Assembly: GCA_020048055.1 (NCBI GenBank)
Contig: JAIFNA010000011.1
Coordinates: 85,021 to 149,020 of the forward strand
Direction: 5' to 3'
Length of the DNA: 64,000 nt
Source: Arcobacter sp.
GTDB lineage: Bacteria > Campylobacterota > Campylobacteria > Campylobacterales > Arcobacteraceae
Below are positions 36,942 to 46,034 of this stretch, piece by piece. Below the pieces are notes generated by a model. That model was not told the origin of the DNA and ran no database searches. It was given only the letters and a program-made list of their open reading frames with translations. The position numbers were made by a program, and so were the translations under genes. Position 1 is the stretch's first letter. Every line of letters starts with the position of its first letter.

Positions 36942-38753
36942 ATGACCTTAGAAGAAAAACTACAAAACCTCCCAAGCGATGCTGGCGTATATCAATACTT
37001 TGACAAAAATAATCGTCTTTTATATATTGGTAAAGCAAAAAATCTTAAAAATAGAATCAAAAGCTATTTTCAATTTACACCAAATTTAGCCCCATCTTCA
37101 CAACTTTCATATCGGATATTTAAGATGATTAGTGAGGTAGTAAATTTGGAGTATATAGTTGTTCCAAATGAAAATGATGCTTTGATTTTAGAGAACTCAC
37201 TTATCAAGCAACTCAAACCTAAATTTAATATACTATTAAGGGATGATAAAACTTATCCATATATCTATATAGATACAAACGAAACTTTCCCAAGACTTGA
37301 AATAACTAGAAAAATCATTAAAGGAAAAGGGATAAGATATTTTGGTCCATTTAGTGTTGGAGCTAGAGATATGCTTGATAGTATCTATGAGATACTCCCT
37401 TTGGTTCAGAAGAAAAGTTGCATCAAGAGTGGTAAAGCTTGTTTGTTTTACCAGATACAGAAGTGTTTGGCTCCTTGTGAAGAAAAAGTTACAAAATTAG
37501 AATATGACAGTATAATTGAAAAAGCATTATATTACATATACAATAAGGGAAAATTGATTGAGGATTTAAAGCAAAAAATGGAAAAACTCAGTATTGATTT
37601 TAGGTTTGAAGAGGCTATGGTTTTACGAGACAGGATAAAGACGATAGCAAAATCTGAACTCAAATCTACACTAGATTTTGCAAATGATGACAACCTTGAT
37701 GTATTTGCAGTAAAAATGGGTAATGATAGAGCTATAATTGTAAAAATGTTTATAAGAGCTGGAAAGCTAATCTCTGCAACTCACAACTTTGTTAACACAA
37801 CAGAGATAACACAAATTGACGATATTTATAAAACAGCCATCATTAACTATTATACAAATGATATGCCTACTGTACCAAATGAGATAGTTGTTCCGTTTTT
37901 GATAGAAGATATAGAGGAGATGGAAGCTTTTGTGATGTCACAAGTTGGTAAAAAAGCACCAATCAATATCCCTAAAATCGGCAAGAAAAAAGACCTTTGT
38001 GAGGTTGCATTAAAGAATTGTGATGAGCTTTTAAAGATAGATAATATCAATACAAATCAAGATATTTATAGTGAAATTGCAAATTTATTTAACTTTGAAA
38101 GTGTATCTTATAGATTTGAATGCTTTGACAATTCTCACATTATGGGTCAAGCAACAGTGGGCTCTATGGTCGTTTGGGATAATAATGGATTTCTTAAAGA
38201 GGATTATAGATTATACAATCTTGAAAGCAAAGACGAATATGCTCAGATGAGAGAGATGCTAAGTAGAAGAGTTGAGAGATTTAAAGAAAATCCACCGCCT
38301 GACGTTTGGATAATAGATGGTGGGAAAACACTGATTACTTTAGCCAATTACATACTCGCTAGCGTTGGAGTTTGTATAGGTGTAATAGGTATTGCAAAGG
38401 AAAAAATCGATACAAAAGCTAATAGAAGTAAAGGTGGAGCTAGGGATATAATTTATACAAAAGATGATATTTTCAGGCTGGAGCCAAGTGATAAGAGATT
38501 GCAGTTTATCCAAAGGCTAAGAGATGAAGTTCACAGAACAGCAATAGGTTTTCATAAGAAACAAAAACGAAAAGAAGATAAGCAAATATCACTTCTTAGT
38601 GTCAAAGGGATAGGTGAGGCTAAGGTGCAAAAACTTTTATCTTATTTTGGTACATTTGAGGCTATCAGAATGGCAACCCTCACGCAATTGAAAGAGGTCT
38701 TAAATGAAAAAGATGGTAATATCCTCCTTCAATATTTTAAATCAAAAGAGTAG
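36942..38753 (+). CDS. uvrC: Excinuclease ABC subunit C
   Basis: 603 residues, normal length. UvrC makes both incisions in nucleotide excision repair. The N-terminal GIY-YIG nuclease is seen as GVYQYFDKNNRLLYIGKAKNLKNRIKSYF-type sequence (residues 15-45). A UvrB-binding UVR motif lies at about residues 205-235 (FRFEEAMVLRDRI). The RNase H-like second nuclease is FECFDNSHIMGQATVGSMVV with downstream DVWIIDGGK, followed by a C-terminal helix-hairpin-helix (SVKGIGEAKVQKLLSYFG). A TATAAT immediately upstream suggests leaderless translation. alr follows after 3 bases. Confidence 0.95.
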   Translation: MTLEEKLQNLPSDAGVYQYFDKNNRLLYIGKAKNLKNRIKSYFQFTPNLAPSSQLSYRIFKMISEVVNLEYIVVPNENDALILENSLIKQLKPKFNILLRDDKTYPYIYIDTNETFPRLEITRKIIKGKGIRYFGPFSVGARDMLDSIYEILPLVQKKSCIKSGKACLFYQIQKCLAPCEEKVTKLEYDSIIEKALYYIYNKGKLIEDLKQKMEKLSIDFRFEEAMVLRDRIKTIAKSELKSTLDFANDDNLDVFAVKMGNDRAIIVKMFIRAGKLISATHNFVNTTEITQIDDIYKTAIINYYTNDMPTVPNEIVVPFLIEDIEEMEAFVMSQVGKKAPINIPKIGKKKDLCEVALKNCDELLKIDNINTNQDIYSEIANLFNFESVSYRFECFDNSHIMGQATVGSMVVWDNNGFLKEDYRLYNLESKDEYAQMREMLSRRVERFKENPPPDVWIIDGGKTLITLANYILASVGVCIGVIGIAKEKIDTKANRSKGGARDIIYTKDDIFRLEPSDKRLQFIQRLRDEVHRTAIGFHKKQKRKEDKQISLLSVKGIGEAKVQKLLSYFGTFEAIRMATLTQLKEVLNEKDGNILLQYFKSKE

Positions 38754-38756
38754 CAG

Positions 38757-39776
38757 ATGTCTTATATCAAACTAAATAAACAAAATCTTTTTTACAATCT
38801 TGAAGTGTGCGCAAAACAAGCTGGAGATAAAAATAAGCTAGCAATTGTTTTAAAAGACAATGCATATGGTCACGGATTGCTTCAGATAGCAACTTTAGCA
38901 AATGAATTTGGTATCAAAAAAGCAGTAGTTCAAACATACAAAGAGGCTATCACGATTGAGCATTTATTTGATGCTATCTTAATATTAGCTGACACCAAAA
39001 TAGACACTTTGTCACATTCTTTTCACATTGCAATCAATGATTTACAAAGTCTTGAGGAGCTGTGTGAAAATACCAATATTCACATCAAAATAGACACAGG
39101 AATGCATAGAAATGGTATATCACCTGAAATGTTAGAAGTGGCTATTTATAGGGCTTTAGAGCTAAAATTAAATATTTGTGGAATTTTTACTCATCACAAA
39201 AGCGCAGATGAATTAACAAGCGATTTTTTCTACCAAAACACTATTTTTCAAGGGTTGAAAGAGGAAGTGAAAAATATATGTGAAAAACTTAATATGCCTA
39301 AAATTGCCTTCCATAGTTGCAACTCAGCAGCACTATTTAGAACCAAAAATTTCACAGAAGATTTTGCAAGAATTGGAATTGCAAGCTATGGCTATCTTGA
39401 TGGTGTGGATGCGCTTAATTTTCCAAGCCTTAGGCCTGTTTTATCTCTTTATGGAAACAAGTTGTCTTCAAGAACTTTAAAAAAAGCTCAAAGAGCTGGT
39501 TATGGTGGAACATATAGTGCTTCAGAGGATATGACTGTATCAACTTATGACATTGGATATGGAGATGGTTTTAGAAGACTTGGTGGTACAGAATTTAAAA
39601 CAAGTTGTGGAAAAAGGATTCTTGGAAGAGTTTCAATGGATAGTATTATTGTTGAAGGAAATGATGAGGAAATTTGTATTTTTGATAATGTAAGTGAATT
39701 GTCAAAAATTCATGAAACTATAACTTATGAGATGCTGACATCTTTAAATCAAAATCTAAAAAGAGTGATAGACTAG
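38757..39776 (+). CDS. alr: Alanine racemase
   Basis: 339 residues, slightly short for the family (about 360). It makes D-alanine for peptidoglycan using pyridoxal phosphate. The PLP lysine is in AIVLKDNAYGHG (residues about 29-40), and the catalytic tyrosine region is RAGYGGTYSA. KIDTGMHRNG, HSCNSAALFR, ARIGIASYG and VSMDSIIVE are further family landmarks. It starts 3 bases after the uvrC stop and is probably co-transcribed with it. It converges with the recombinase-like gene, leaving almost no space between stops. Confidence 0.93.
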   Translation: MSYIKLNKQNLFYNLEVCAKQAGDKNKLAIVLKDNAYGHGLLQIATLANEFGIKKAVVQTYKEAITIEHLFDAILILADTKIDTLSHSFHIAINDLQSLEELCENTNIHIKIDTGMHRNGISPEMLEVAIYRALELKLNICGIFTHHKSADELTSDFFYQNTIFQGLKEEVKNICEKLNMPKIAFHSCNSAALFRTKNFTEDFARIGIASYGYLDGVDALNFPSLRPVLSLYGNKLSSRTLKKAQRAGYGGTYSASEDMTVSTYDIGYGDGFRRLGGTEFKTSCGKRILGRVSMDSIIVEGNDEEICIFDNVSELSKIHETITYEMLTSLNQNLKRVID

Positions 39777-39778
39777 AA

Positions 39779-40408
39779 TTAACTAGCCATCTTGTCATCA
39801 TCTCTAATGTGTCTTTTTTTAACATAGTTATTAAGTCCGATATGGTTGTTGTATCCCAATAATTTAGCTATTTTTCTTACACTTAATCCAACAGATAATA
39901 ACTCTTCAATTTGTTCTCGTTTTTTATCAAATTTTGATTTTTGAATTGTTCCTTTTGGCTTACCAAGGCTTATACCATCAAGTTTTTTTGCTGTTAATGC
40001 TTCTTTTGTTCTTAAGCTCATAAGGTCTTTTTCCAAAGAGATTGTCATACCAATAATCCCCAATATCATCTTAGTTAACATATCATCTTTACTTTCAAGG
40101 TCAAGATTTTGGCTGATACTAACTATTCTAACCCCACCATTAAGAAGATTTTTGAGCATCTCTAAAATTGTAGATATGGTTCTCCCAAATACATTCAAGT
40201 CATAAACCAATATAGTGCAGCCCCTTTTACAATTAATAAGAAGCCCGGCAATTTTCTCTTCATCTTCTGGAATATTGATTTCTATTTCAACATTATTATT
40301 CAATTTAAGATTATTTTTGTGCAAATAATTTGCTATTCCAATTGCTTGATTTTGAGTATATTCCTCGTTATTTTTGTTAATTCTTATAAAACTAATTACC
40401 TTTTCCAT
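39779..40408 (-). CDS. Serine recombinase-like protein lacking the catalytic serine
   Basis: 209 residues with the resolvase/invertase architecture: catalytic-like domain (1-125), long E helix (SLEKDLMSLRTKEALTAKKLDG), the GxPxG hinge (GKPKGT) and a C-terminal helix-turn-helix (IEELLSVGLSVRKIAKLLG). The N-terminal motif expected as YxRVSTxxQ reads FIRINKNNEE, so the nucleophilic serine aligns with Asn11. The LDRLgRS motif reads LNVFGRT, losing the first arginine (Val73) but keeping Arg76. Strand cleavage is therefore unlikely, and a DNA-binding regulatory role is a reasonable inference. The promoter region upstream is rich in TTTTGTAA/TTACAAAA elements. No cognate inverted repeats or mobile genes flank it. 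Confidence 0.8.
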   Translation of the reverse strand: MEKVISFIRINKNNEEYTQNQAIGIANYLHKNNLKLNNNVEIEINIPEDEEKIAGLLINCKRGCTILVYDLNVFGRTISTILEMLKNLLNGGVRIVSISQNLDLESKDDMLTKMILGIIGMTISLEKDLMSLRTKEALTAKKLDGISLGKPKGTIQKSKFDKKREQIEELLSVGLSVRKIAKLLGYNNHIGLNNYVKKRHIRDDDKMAS

Positions 40409-40658
40409 CTTTATTCCTTTTATATATTTTGTATAATTATATCATATATTTTTACAATATTGTCAATAATTTATATATAAATTTATACATTTTGTAAGTT
40501 TATTTTTGTTACAAAAGTTGTAAATCTTTTTGTTGCTATTTGTTAAAGATTGATAATTCAAAGATATTTTGTTTGCTTGCTCGAACTGTGTTTGTTGTTT
40601 TTCGTGTTCTCTTAAAGTGCTTTTTTGCTAAAATCCCAATCTTTTAAGGAATAAAAAT

Positions 40659-41201
40659 ATGAAATTAGTTGTTGGAATAACTGGGGCTAGTGGAGTTGGT
40701 TTGGGATTAAAATTCCTAAAACTTTTGCCAAGTGATGTTGAAGTTTATTGTGTCATATCAAATTCGGCGAAAATCGCTTTGAAATATGAACAAAATATAG
40801 CTATGCCAAATAGCTCAAATTTTTTATTTTATGATGATGATAGTATCGGTGCTTGTATCGCTTCTGGTTCTTTTAAGACAGACGCTATGATAATTTTGCC
40901 TTGCAGTATGAATACTCTGGCAAAAATTTCGGTTGGTATCGCAGACACACTCATTACTAGAGCCTTTAGTGTTGCACTAAAAGAGAAAAGAAATATAGTA
41001 TTGGCTCCAAGAGAGATGCCTTTTAACTCTATTCAATTGGAAAATATGACAAAACTGTCAAATTTGGGTGTAACCATTTCGCCACCAATGTTAGGTTATT
41101 ATTCAGCTCAACAAACACTTGATGAGATGGAGAATTTTATTATCGGAAAATGGTTTGATACTTTGGGTATTTCGCATGATTTATACAAAAGATGGAGTTA
41201 A
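40659..41201 (+). CDS. ubiX: Flavin prenyltransferase UbiX
   Basis: 180 residues. UbiX makes prenylated FMN, the cofactor of UbiD decarboxylases in quinone synthesis. The N-terminal VVGITGASGVGLGLKFLK nucleotide loop, the DAMIILPCSMNTLAKISVGIADTLITRAFSVALKE core and the LAPREMPFNSIQLENM motif are diagnostic. The ATG follows AAGGAATAAAA. It begins a tightly packed plus-strand run continuing with coaD, tmk and hisS. Confidence 0.95.
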   Translation: MKLVVGITGASGVGLGLKFLKLLPSDVEVYCVISNSAKIALKYEQNIAMPNSSNFLFYDDDSIGACIASGSFKTDAMIILPCSMNTLAKISVGIADTLITRAFSVALKEKRNIVLAPREMPFNSIQLENMTKLSNLGVTISPPMLGYYSAQQTLDEMENFIIGKWFDTLGISHDLYKRWS

Positions 41202-41203
41202 AA

Positions 41204-41683
41204 TTGGAAAAAAAAAGAAAAAAAGCGATTTATAGTGGAACATTTGATCCGATAACAAATGGTCATATGGATATTATAAAAAGAGCATTGAAAGTTTTTG
41301 ATGAGATTATTGTTGCAGTTGCAGATTCAAATAGTAAAAATCCGATGTTTGACGCCCAAAAAAGAGTTGATTTGGTGCATAAAGCTACTGTTGGTTTAAA
41401 TGTAAATGCAAAATCATTTAACACTTTACTTGTTGATTTTGCGAAAGAAGAGGGTGTTGAGACTATTATTCGTGGGCTTAGAGCTGTGAGTGATTTTGAA
41501 TTCGAGCTTCAAATGGGTTACGCAAATAGTTCTCTTGATAAAAATATTGATACTATGTATTTTATGCCAACTTTACAAAATGCTTTTGTTAGCTCCTCTG
41601 TTGTTAGGGAGATTTTGAGATTTAATGGTTCAGTGACTCATCTTGTACCAAAGGAAATTTTGGAGGATATTAAGTGTATATAG
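41204..41683 (+). CDS. coaD: Phosphopantetheine adenylyltransferase
   Basis: 159 residues. This enzyme carries out the penultimate step of coenzyme A synthesis. The nucleotidyltransferase signature SGTFDPITNGHMDIIKRA is at the N-terminus, with EETIIRGLRAVSDFEFELQM-type sequence and the SSSVVREILRF motif later. TTG at 41204 is preferred as start because GGAG lies 6 bases upstream and the protein then begins close to the family norm. An ATG four codons earlier overlaps the ubiX stop and lacks such spacing. The 3' end overlaps tmk. Confidence 0.93.
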   Translation: MEKKRKKAIYSGTFDPITNGHMDIIKRALKVFDEIIVAVADSNSKNPMFDAQKRVDLVHKATVGLNVNAKSFNTLLVDFAKEEGVETIIRGLRAVSDFEFELQMGYANSSLDKNIDTMYFMPTLQNAFVSSSVVREILRFNGSVTHLVPKEILEDIKCI

Positions 41684-42240
41684 TAATTGAAGGTATAGAT
41701 ACAGCAGGTAAATCAACTCAGCTTGATATATTAAAAAGTAAGTACAAAGATGCGATTTTTACAAAAGAACCAGGTGGAACAGAGCTTGGAAAAGATTTGA
41801 GAGAGATGGTTTTAAGCGCAAGAGCAAAATCAAAAATAGCTGAAATGTTCATTTTTTTAGCAGATAGAGCAGAGCATTTTGAAGAGATAATTAAAACAAA
41901 TAAAAATCATATGATTATAAGTGATAGAAGTTTTATATCGGGAATTGCTTATGCAAAAGACTTTCCACTTGAGATGGTTTTAAAGTTAAATGCAATAGCT
42001 TTGGATAACACTTATCCTGATAAAGTGATTATGCTTGAGCTGAAAAAAGATGAGCTAGTAAAAAGATTATCACTTAAAGAGAATGACGGTATAGAAAGTC
42101 GTGGAATAGATTATTTACTTGAGATACAGCAAAGAATGAGAAGTGTAATAGAGGGATTAGACTTATCTTATTTGATAATTGATGCTTCTACGCCAATAAA
42201 TGAGATAGAAATTAAAATTGAGGACTTTATTAATGGATAA
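41674..42240 (+). CDS. tmk: Thymidylate kinase
   Basis: 188 residues. It phosphorylates dTMP to dTDP. The P-loop is EGIDTAGKSTQLDIL at residues 6-20, followed by TKEPGGTELGKDLREMVL and the DRSFISGIAYA motif. EP-GGT is the DR-containing substrate loop of this family. The start is a GTG inside the 3' end of coaD (10-base overlap), so expression is translationally coupled. The 3' end overlaps hisS. Confidence 0.94.
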   Translation: MYIVIEGIDTAGKSTQLDILKSKYKDAIFTKEPGGTELGKDLREMVLSARAKSKIAEMFIFLADRAEHFEEIIKTNKNHMIISDRSFISGIAYAKDFPLEMVLKLNAIALDNTYPDKVIMLELKKDELVKRLSLKENDGIESRGIDYLLEIQQRMRSVIEGLDLSYLIIDASTPINEIEIKIEDFING

Positions 42241-43456
42241 TAAAATGGGAAATATACAAAGTTTACGAGGTATGAAAGACCTTATGGATAAAGAGGGTGA
42301 GCTTTTTAATTATTTTATCTCTAAGGCATCGGCTATTTCAAAGAACTACGACTTTTCATACCTTGAAACACCAATCCTAGAGGAAACTGCACTTTTTAAA
42401 AGAAGTGTAGGGGAAAGTAGTGACATTGTTGGAAAAGAGATGTACCAGTTTATAGATAAGGGTGAAAATGATGTATGTCTAAGACCTGAAGGAACCGCTG
42501 GGGTTGTAAGGATGTTTATCCAAAACAAACTAGACCGTGCAGGAGGCACTAGAAAGTATTTTTATCATGGACCAATGTTTCGATATGAAAGACCACAAAA
42601 AGGGAGGCTCAGAGAGTTTCACCAGTTTGGCTGTGAGTCATTTGGAGAAGCTAGTGTGTATGAAGATGCTAATATGATTATTATGATTTGTGAGATACTT
42701 AAAAGTGTTAGTATTGGGTACAAACTCCTTATCAATTCACTTGGCTGTAAAGAGTGTATGCCACCTTATAAAGAAAAGCTTGTTGCGCATTTGGAAAACC
42801 TCCATCTTTGTGAGGATTGCAACAGAAGAATACTTACAAATCCAATTAGAGTACTTGATTGTAAAAATGAAAGTTGTAAAAAAGAACTGCGCAATGCTCC
42901 TAAAATCACAGATAATCTCTGCTCGTCTTGCGATACAGACTTTATTAAGCTTAAAAACATACTTGATGAAAATGGTATAACGTATGAAGTTGATACAAAC
43001 TTAGTGCGAGGGCTTGATTATTACACAAAAACTGCATTTGAATTTGTAAGTGATGAGATAGGAAGCCAAAGTGCTATTGCTGGTGGCGGAAGATACGATA
43101 GATTGTGTGAATTTTTAGGTGGTCGTCCAACTCCTGCTGTTGGTTTTGCGATAGGGATTGAAAGACTACTTGAGCTTATAAAAATTGAGCCACAAGAGGA
43201 TGAAGTTCTTTATATTGGAGCTATGTGTGAAGAGGCACTTGATTTGGTATTTTCACTTGTCGCTAGTAAAAGAAAAACGATGAAAGTGCTTAGTGATTTT
43301 AAGTCGAGAAGTTTTACAAAGCATCTTGAAAACGCTAAGAAGCAAAATGCAACAGTTGTAGCTTTGGTTGGTGATAATGAGCTAAGAGACAGAACAATTT
43401 GGATTAAAAACATCCAAGCAAATAAAGAGATAATTATACCAATAGAGGAGTTTTAA
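42233..43456 (+). CDS. hisS: Histidyl-tRNA synthetase
   Basis: 407 residues of a class II synthetase. Motif 2 is YFYHGPMFRYERPQKGRLREFHQFG, here only partly quoted as MFRYERPQ and REFHQFGCE. The HisA motifs LVRGLDYYTKTAFEF and GGGRYDRL bind histidine. The C-terminal anticodon-binding domain covers about the last 90 residues. ATG 42233 is chosen because GAGG lies 9 bases upstream. A second ATG four codons later is possible. It overlaps the end of tmk by 8 bases, and its stop overlaps the speA start by one base. Confidence 0.95.
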   Translation: MDNKMGNIQSLRGMKDLMDKEGELFNYFISKASAISKNYDFSYLETPILEETALFKRSVGESSDIVGKEMYQFIDKGENDVCLRPEGTAGVVRMFIQNKLDRAGGTRKYFYHGPMFRYERPQKGRLREFHQFGCESFGEASVYEDANMIIMICEILKSVSIGYKLLINSLGCKECMPPYKEKLVAHLENLHLCEDCNRRILTNPIRVLDCKNESCKKELRNAPKITDNLCSSCDTDFIKLKNILDENGITYEVDTNLVRGLDYYTKTAFEFVSDEIGSQSAIAGGGRYDRLCEFLGGRPTPAVGFAIGIERLLELIKIEPQEDEVLYIGAMCEEALDLVFSLVASKRKTMKVLSDFKSRSFTKHLENAKKQNATVVALVGDNELRDRTIWIKNIQANKEIIIPIEEF

Positions 43457-45318
43457 TGAAAAGTAAAAAAGGTATCCAAGTTAATAATTATGGGATTGAT
43501 ATTTGGGGTGATGGCAATTTTATCATTGAAGATGGAGTTGTAAAAGTTAGTGCTGGGGAGAAACCAAGTCTTATAGATATTGTAAAAAAAGTAAGAAGCG
43601 ATGGAGGCAATAAAGGTCCCCTACTTATAAGGTTTCCACACCTTACACTTAAACAAATTGATACACTATATACCACCTTTAATAATTCTATAAAATCATA
43701 CAATTATCAAGGGACATTTAATGCTGTTTTCCCACTAAAGGTAAATCAATTTCCAAATTTTGTACTTCCTATGGTTGAGGGTAGTAAAGGGTATCAATAT
43801 GGACTTGAAGCCGGAAGTAAAGCTGAGCTTATTCTTGCTATGAGTTATAACAATCTTGATGCACCTATAACTGTAAATGGATTTAAAGATAAAGAGATGA
43901 TTATCTTAGGATTCATAGCAGTTAAAATGGGATACAACATTACAATCACTCTAGAAGGTATTAATGAACTTGATAAAATTATTGAGGTTTATCATGAGTT
44001 CAATGGAGAATTTTGTCCAAACATAGGACTTCGTGTAAGACTTCATAGTGGAGGAAGTGGAATTTGGGCAAAAAGTGGAGGGATTGATTCTAAATTTGGA
44101 CTTAGTTCAACAGAAATTCTTGAAGCTTATGAAGATTTATCTAAAAACAATATGACTCAATATCTATCTATGATCCATTTTCATATTGGTTCATCTATGA
44201 CATCGATTATGCCACTTAAAAAAGCACTTAAAGAATCAGGTCATATCTATGCAGAACTTGTAAATATGGGAGCAGTAAATCTTAAAAATATCAATATTGG
44301 TGGTGGACTTGGGATTGAATATAGTCAATTTGAGAAAGAAAAACACTATTCATTAGAGGAGTTTAGCAATGATGTTGTCTTTACGCTTAAAGAGATTACT
44401 AAACAAAAAGGGGTAAAAGAGCCAAATATTTTTACAGAATCTGGACGATTTATAGCAGCTCCATCAACTGTTTTAGTTACCCCAGTACTTGAACTTTTCT
44501 CATCAGAATACGAGTTGGAAAATTTAAAATTAAAAGAAGATTCAAATGATGATTCTTTAATTGATCCACCACTAATTAAAGAGCTTTATGATTTGTACAA
44601 TTCAATCAATACAAAAACTGCAAGGGAATATATGCATGATGCATTAGAGCATCTCGAGTCTTTATTGACGCTATTTAGTTTAGGATATGTTGATTTACAA
44701 GATAGAAGTAATGGTGAAATATTGACTCATCTTATTATTAAAAAAACAATATCGTTATTGTCAGTTGAGGATTATACAGAGCTTATTAAAATAGAAGCAA
44801 AGATACAAGAAAAATATCTTTTAAACTTCTCGATTTTCCAATCTTTACCTGATTTTTGGGGAATAGATCAAGAGTTTCCTGTGATGCCACTAACTCACCT
44901 TAATATTCCAGCGACAAGAAGTGCTACGCTATGGGATATAACTTGCGATAGCGATGGTGAGATGCCATTTAATCCAAAAAAACCACTTTATCTTCATGAT
45001 GTTGATTTGAAAAAAGAGGAATACTTTTTGGGATTTTTCCTAGTTGGCGCTTATCAGGATGTTTTAGGGATGAAGCATAATCTTTTTGCTTCGCCTTCTG
45101 AAGTTAATGTGATATTTGAAAATGATAAATCTGTTTTAACAGATTTTTTACCTTCACAAAATATACATGATATTTTGGAAGATTTGGATTATCATATGTT
45201 CAATCTTCAACAAAAACTTTTTTCAAAATTAAAAGATGACAATCTTTTGTTTACACTTAAAAAGTTTTTAAAAGATAATGGCTATCTAAAAATAAGTATG
45301 AGTTCACAAAAAAAATGA
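43456..45318 (+). CDS. speA: Biosynthetic arginine decarboxylase
   Basis: 620 residues of the fold-III PLP decarboxylase family. It converts arginine to agmatine for polyamine synthesis. The PLP lysine is in NAVFPLKVNQFP, and GYQYGLEAGSKAELILAM and IHFHIGSSMTSI follow. GGGLGIEYSQ and ESGRFIAAPSTVLVTPV are the phosphate- and substrate-binding segments. WDITCDSDGEMPF near the C-terminus carries the catalytic Cys-Asp motif from the partner subunit. The ATG overlaps the hisS stop by one base and follows GAGGAGTTTTA. Confidence 0.95.
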   Translation: MKSKKGIQVNNYGIDIWGDGNFIIEDGVVKVSAGEKPSLIDIVKKVRSDGGNKGPLLIRFPHLTLKQIDTLYTTFNNSIKSYNYQGTFNAVFPLKVNQFPNFVLPMVEGSKGYQYGLEAGSKAELILAMSYNNLDAPITVNGFKDKEMIILGFIAVKMGYNITITLEGINELDKIIEVYHEFNGEFCPNIGLRVRLHSGGSGIWAKSGGIDSKFGLSSTEILEAYEDLSKNNMTQYLSMIHFHIGSSMTSIMPLKKALKESGHIYAELVNMGAVNLKNINIGGGLGIEYSQFEKEKHYSLEEFSNDVVFTLKEITKQKGVKEPNIFTESGRFIAAPSTVLVTPVLELFSSEYELENLKLKEDSNDDSLIDPPLIKELYDLYNSINTKTAREYMHDALEHLESLLTLFSLGYVDLQDRSNGEILTHLIIKKTISLLSVEDYTELIKIEAKIQEKYLLNFSIFQSLPDFWGIDQEFPVMPLTHLNIPATRSATLWDITCDSDGEMPFNPKKPLYLHDVDLKKEEYFLGFFLVGAYQDVLGMKHNLFASPSEVNVIFENDKSVLTDFLPSQNIHDILEDLDYHMFNLQQKLFSKLKDDNLLFTLKKFLKDNGYLKISMSSQKK

Positions 45319-46034
45319 ATCTATTTCAAATTATAAAAGAAGATTTTTCGCTTCCTAAAAAAAACGACCCAGCCCTCCATTCATCTTTTGAGTTGTTATT
45401 CAATTATCCTGGTGTTTGGGCTATTGTTTATTATCGTATAGCAAATAAGTTTTACAAAAATGGCTTTAGAGTGATAGGACGGATTATTTCAGGAATTGCT
45501 CAATTTTTCACATCAATTGATATTCACCCAGCATCTACAATTGGAAGAAGAGTTTTTATAGATCATGGTTTTGGTGTTGTGATTGGTGAAACTTCAATTA
45601 TTGGTGATGATGTGCTAATTTATCAGCAAGTTACTCTTGGTGGAGTAAGTCTTAGCAAAGGAAAAAGACACCCAACAATTGGAAACGGCTGTGTTATTGG
45701 TGGGGGAGCTAAAATTCTTGGGAATATAGAAATAGGTGAAAATTGTAAAATTGGAGCTAATTCGGTCGTTATAAAAGATGTACCTGCTTATTGTACTGCT
45801 GTTGGTGTACCTGCTAGGATTGTAAAACGAAAAGAGCTTGATAGTTCTGATGAAACGAAGTTAGCCAATGATGATTTCCCTGATGTTTCAAAAGAGATGA
45901 TTATTTACCTTATGAAAAGAGTTGCAGTTCTCGAAGATGCATTACTTAGTAAAGATGGTCTTGATGTGTCAAAAAAAGATAAAGAACTTGAAGAGATATA
46001 TGGAAATTTTATAGACTCTGTAATTTGTAAATGA
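45315..46034 (+). CDS. cysE: Serine O-acetyltransferase
   Basis: 239 residues. It acetylates serine as the first step of cysteine synthesis. An N-terminal helical region is followed by a left-handed beta-helix of hexapeptide repeats (DIHPASTIGRRVFIDHGFGVVIGE, IGDDVLIYQQVTLGG, IGNGCVIGGGAKILGNI, IGENCKIGANSVV) with active-site His in the DHGFGVV and HPTIG segments. The last 60 residues are a charged extension longer than the minimal epsilon enzyme. It overlaps both neighbours by 4 bases, tying it to speA and the TauE-like exporter. Confidence 0.93.
   Translation: MNLFQIIKEDFSLPKKNDPALHSSFELLFNYPGVWAIVYYRIANKFYKNGFRVIGRIISGIAQFFTSIDIHPASTIGRRVFIDHGFGVVIGETSIIGDDVLIYQQVTLGGVSLSKGKRHPTIGNGCVIGGGAKILGNIEIGENCKIGANSVVIKDVPAYCTAVGVPARIVKRKELDSSDETKLANDDFPDVSKEMIIYLMKRVAVLEDALLSKDGLDVSKKDKELEEIYGNFIDSVICK

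Noticed and set aside
39779..40408. Phase-variable invertible element around the recombinase-like gene
   Set aside because: No flanking inverted repeats of suitable length were found, and the catalytic serine is missing.
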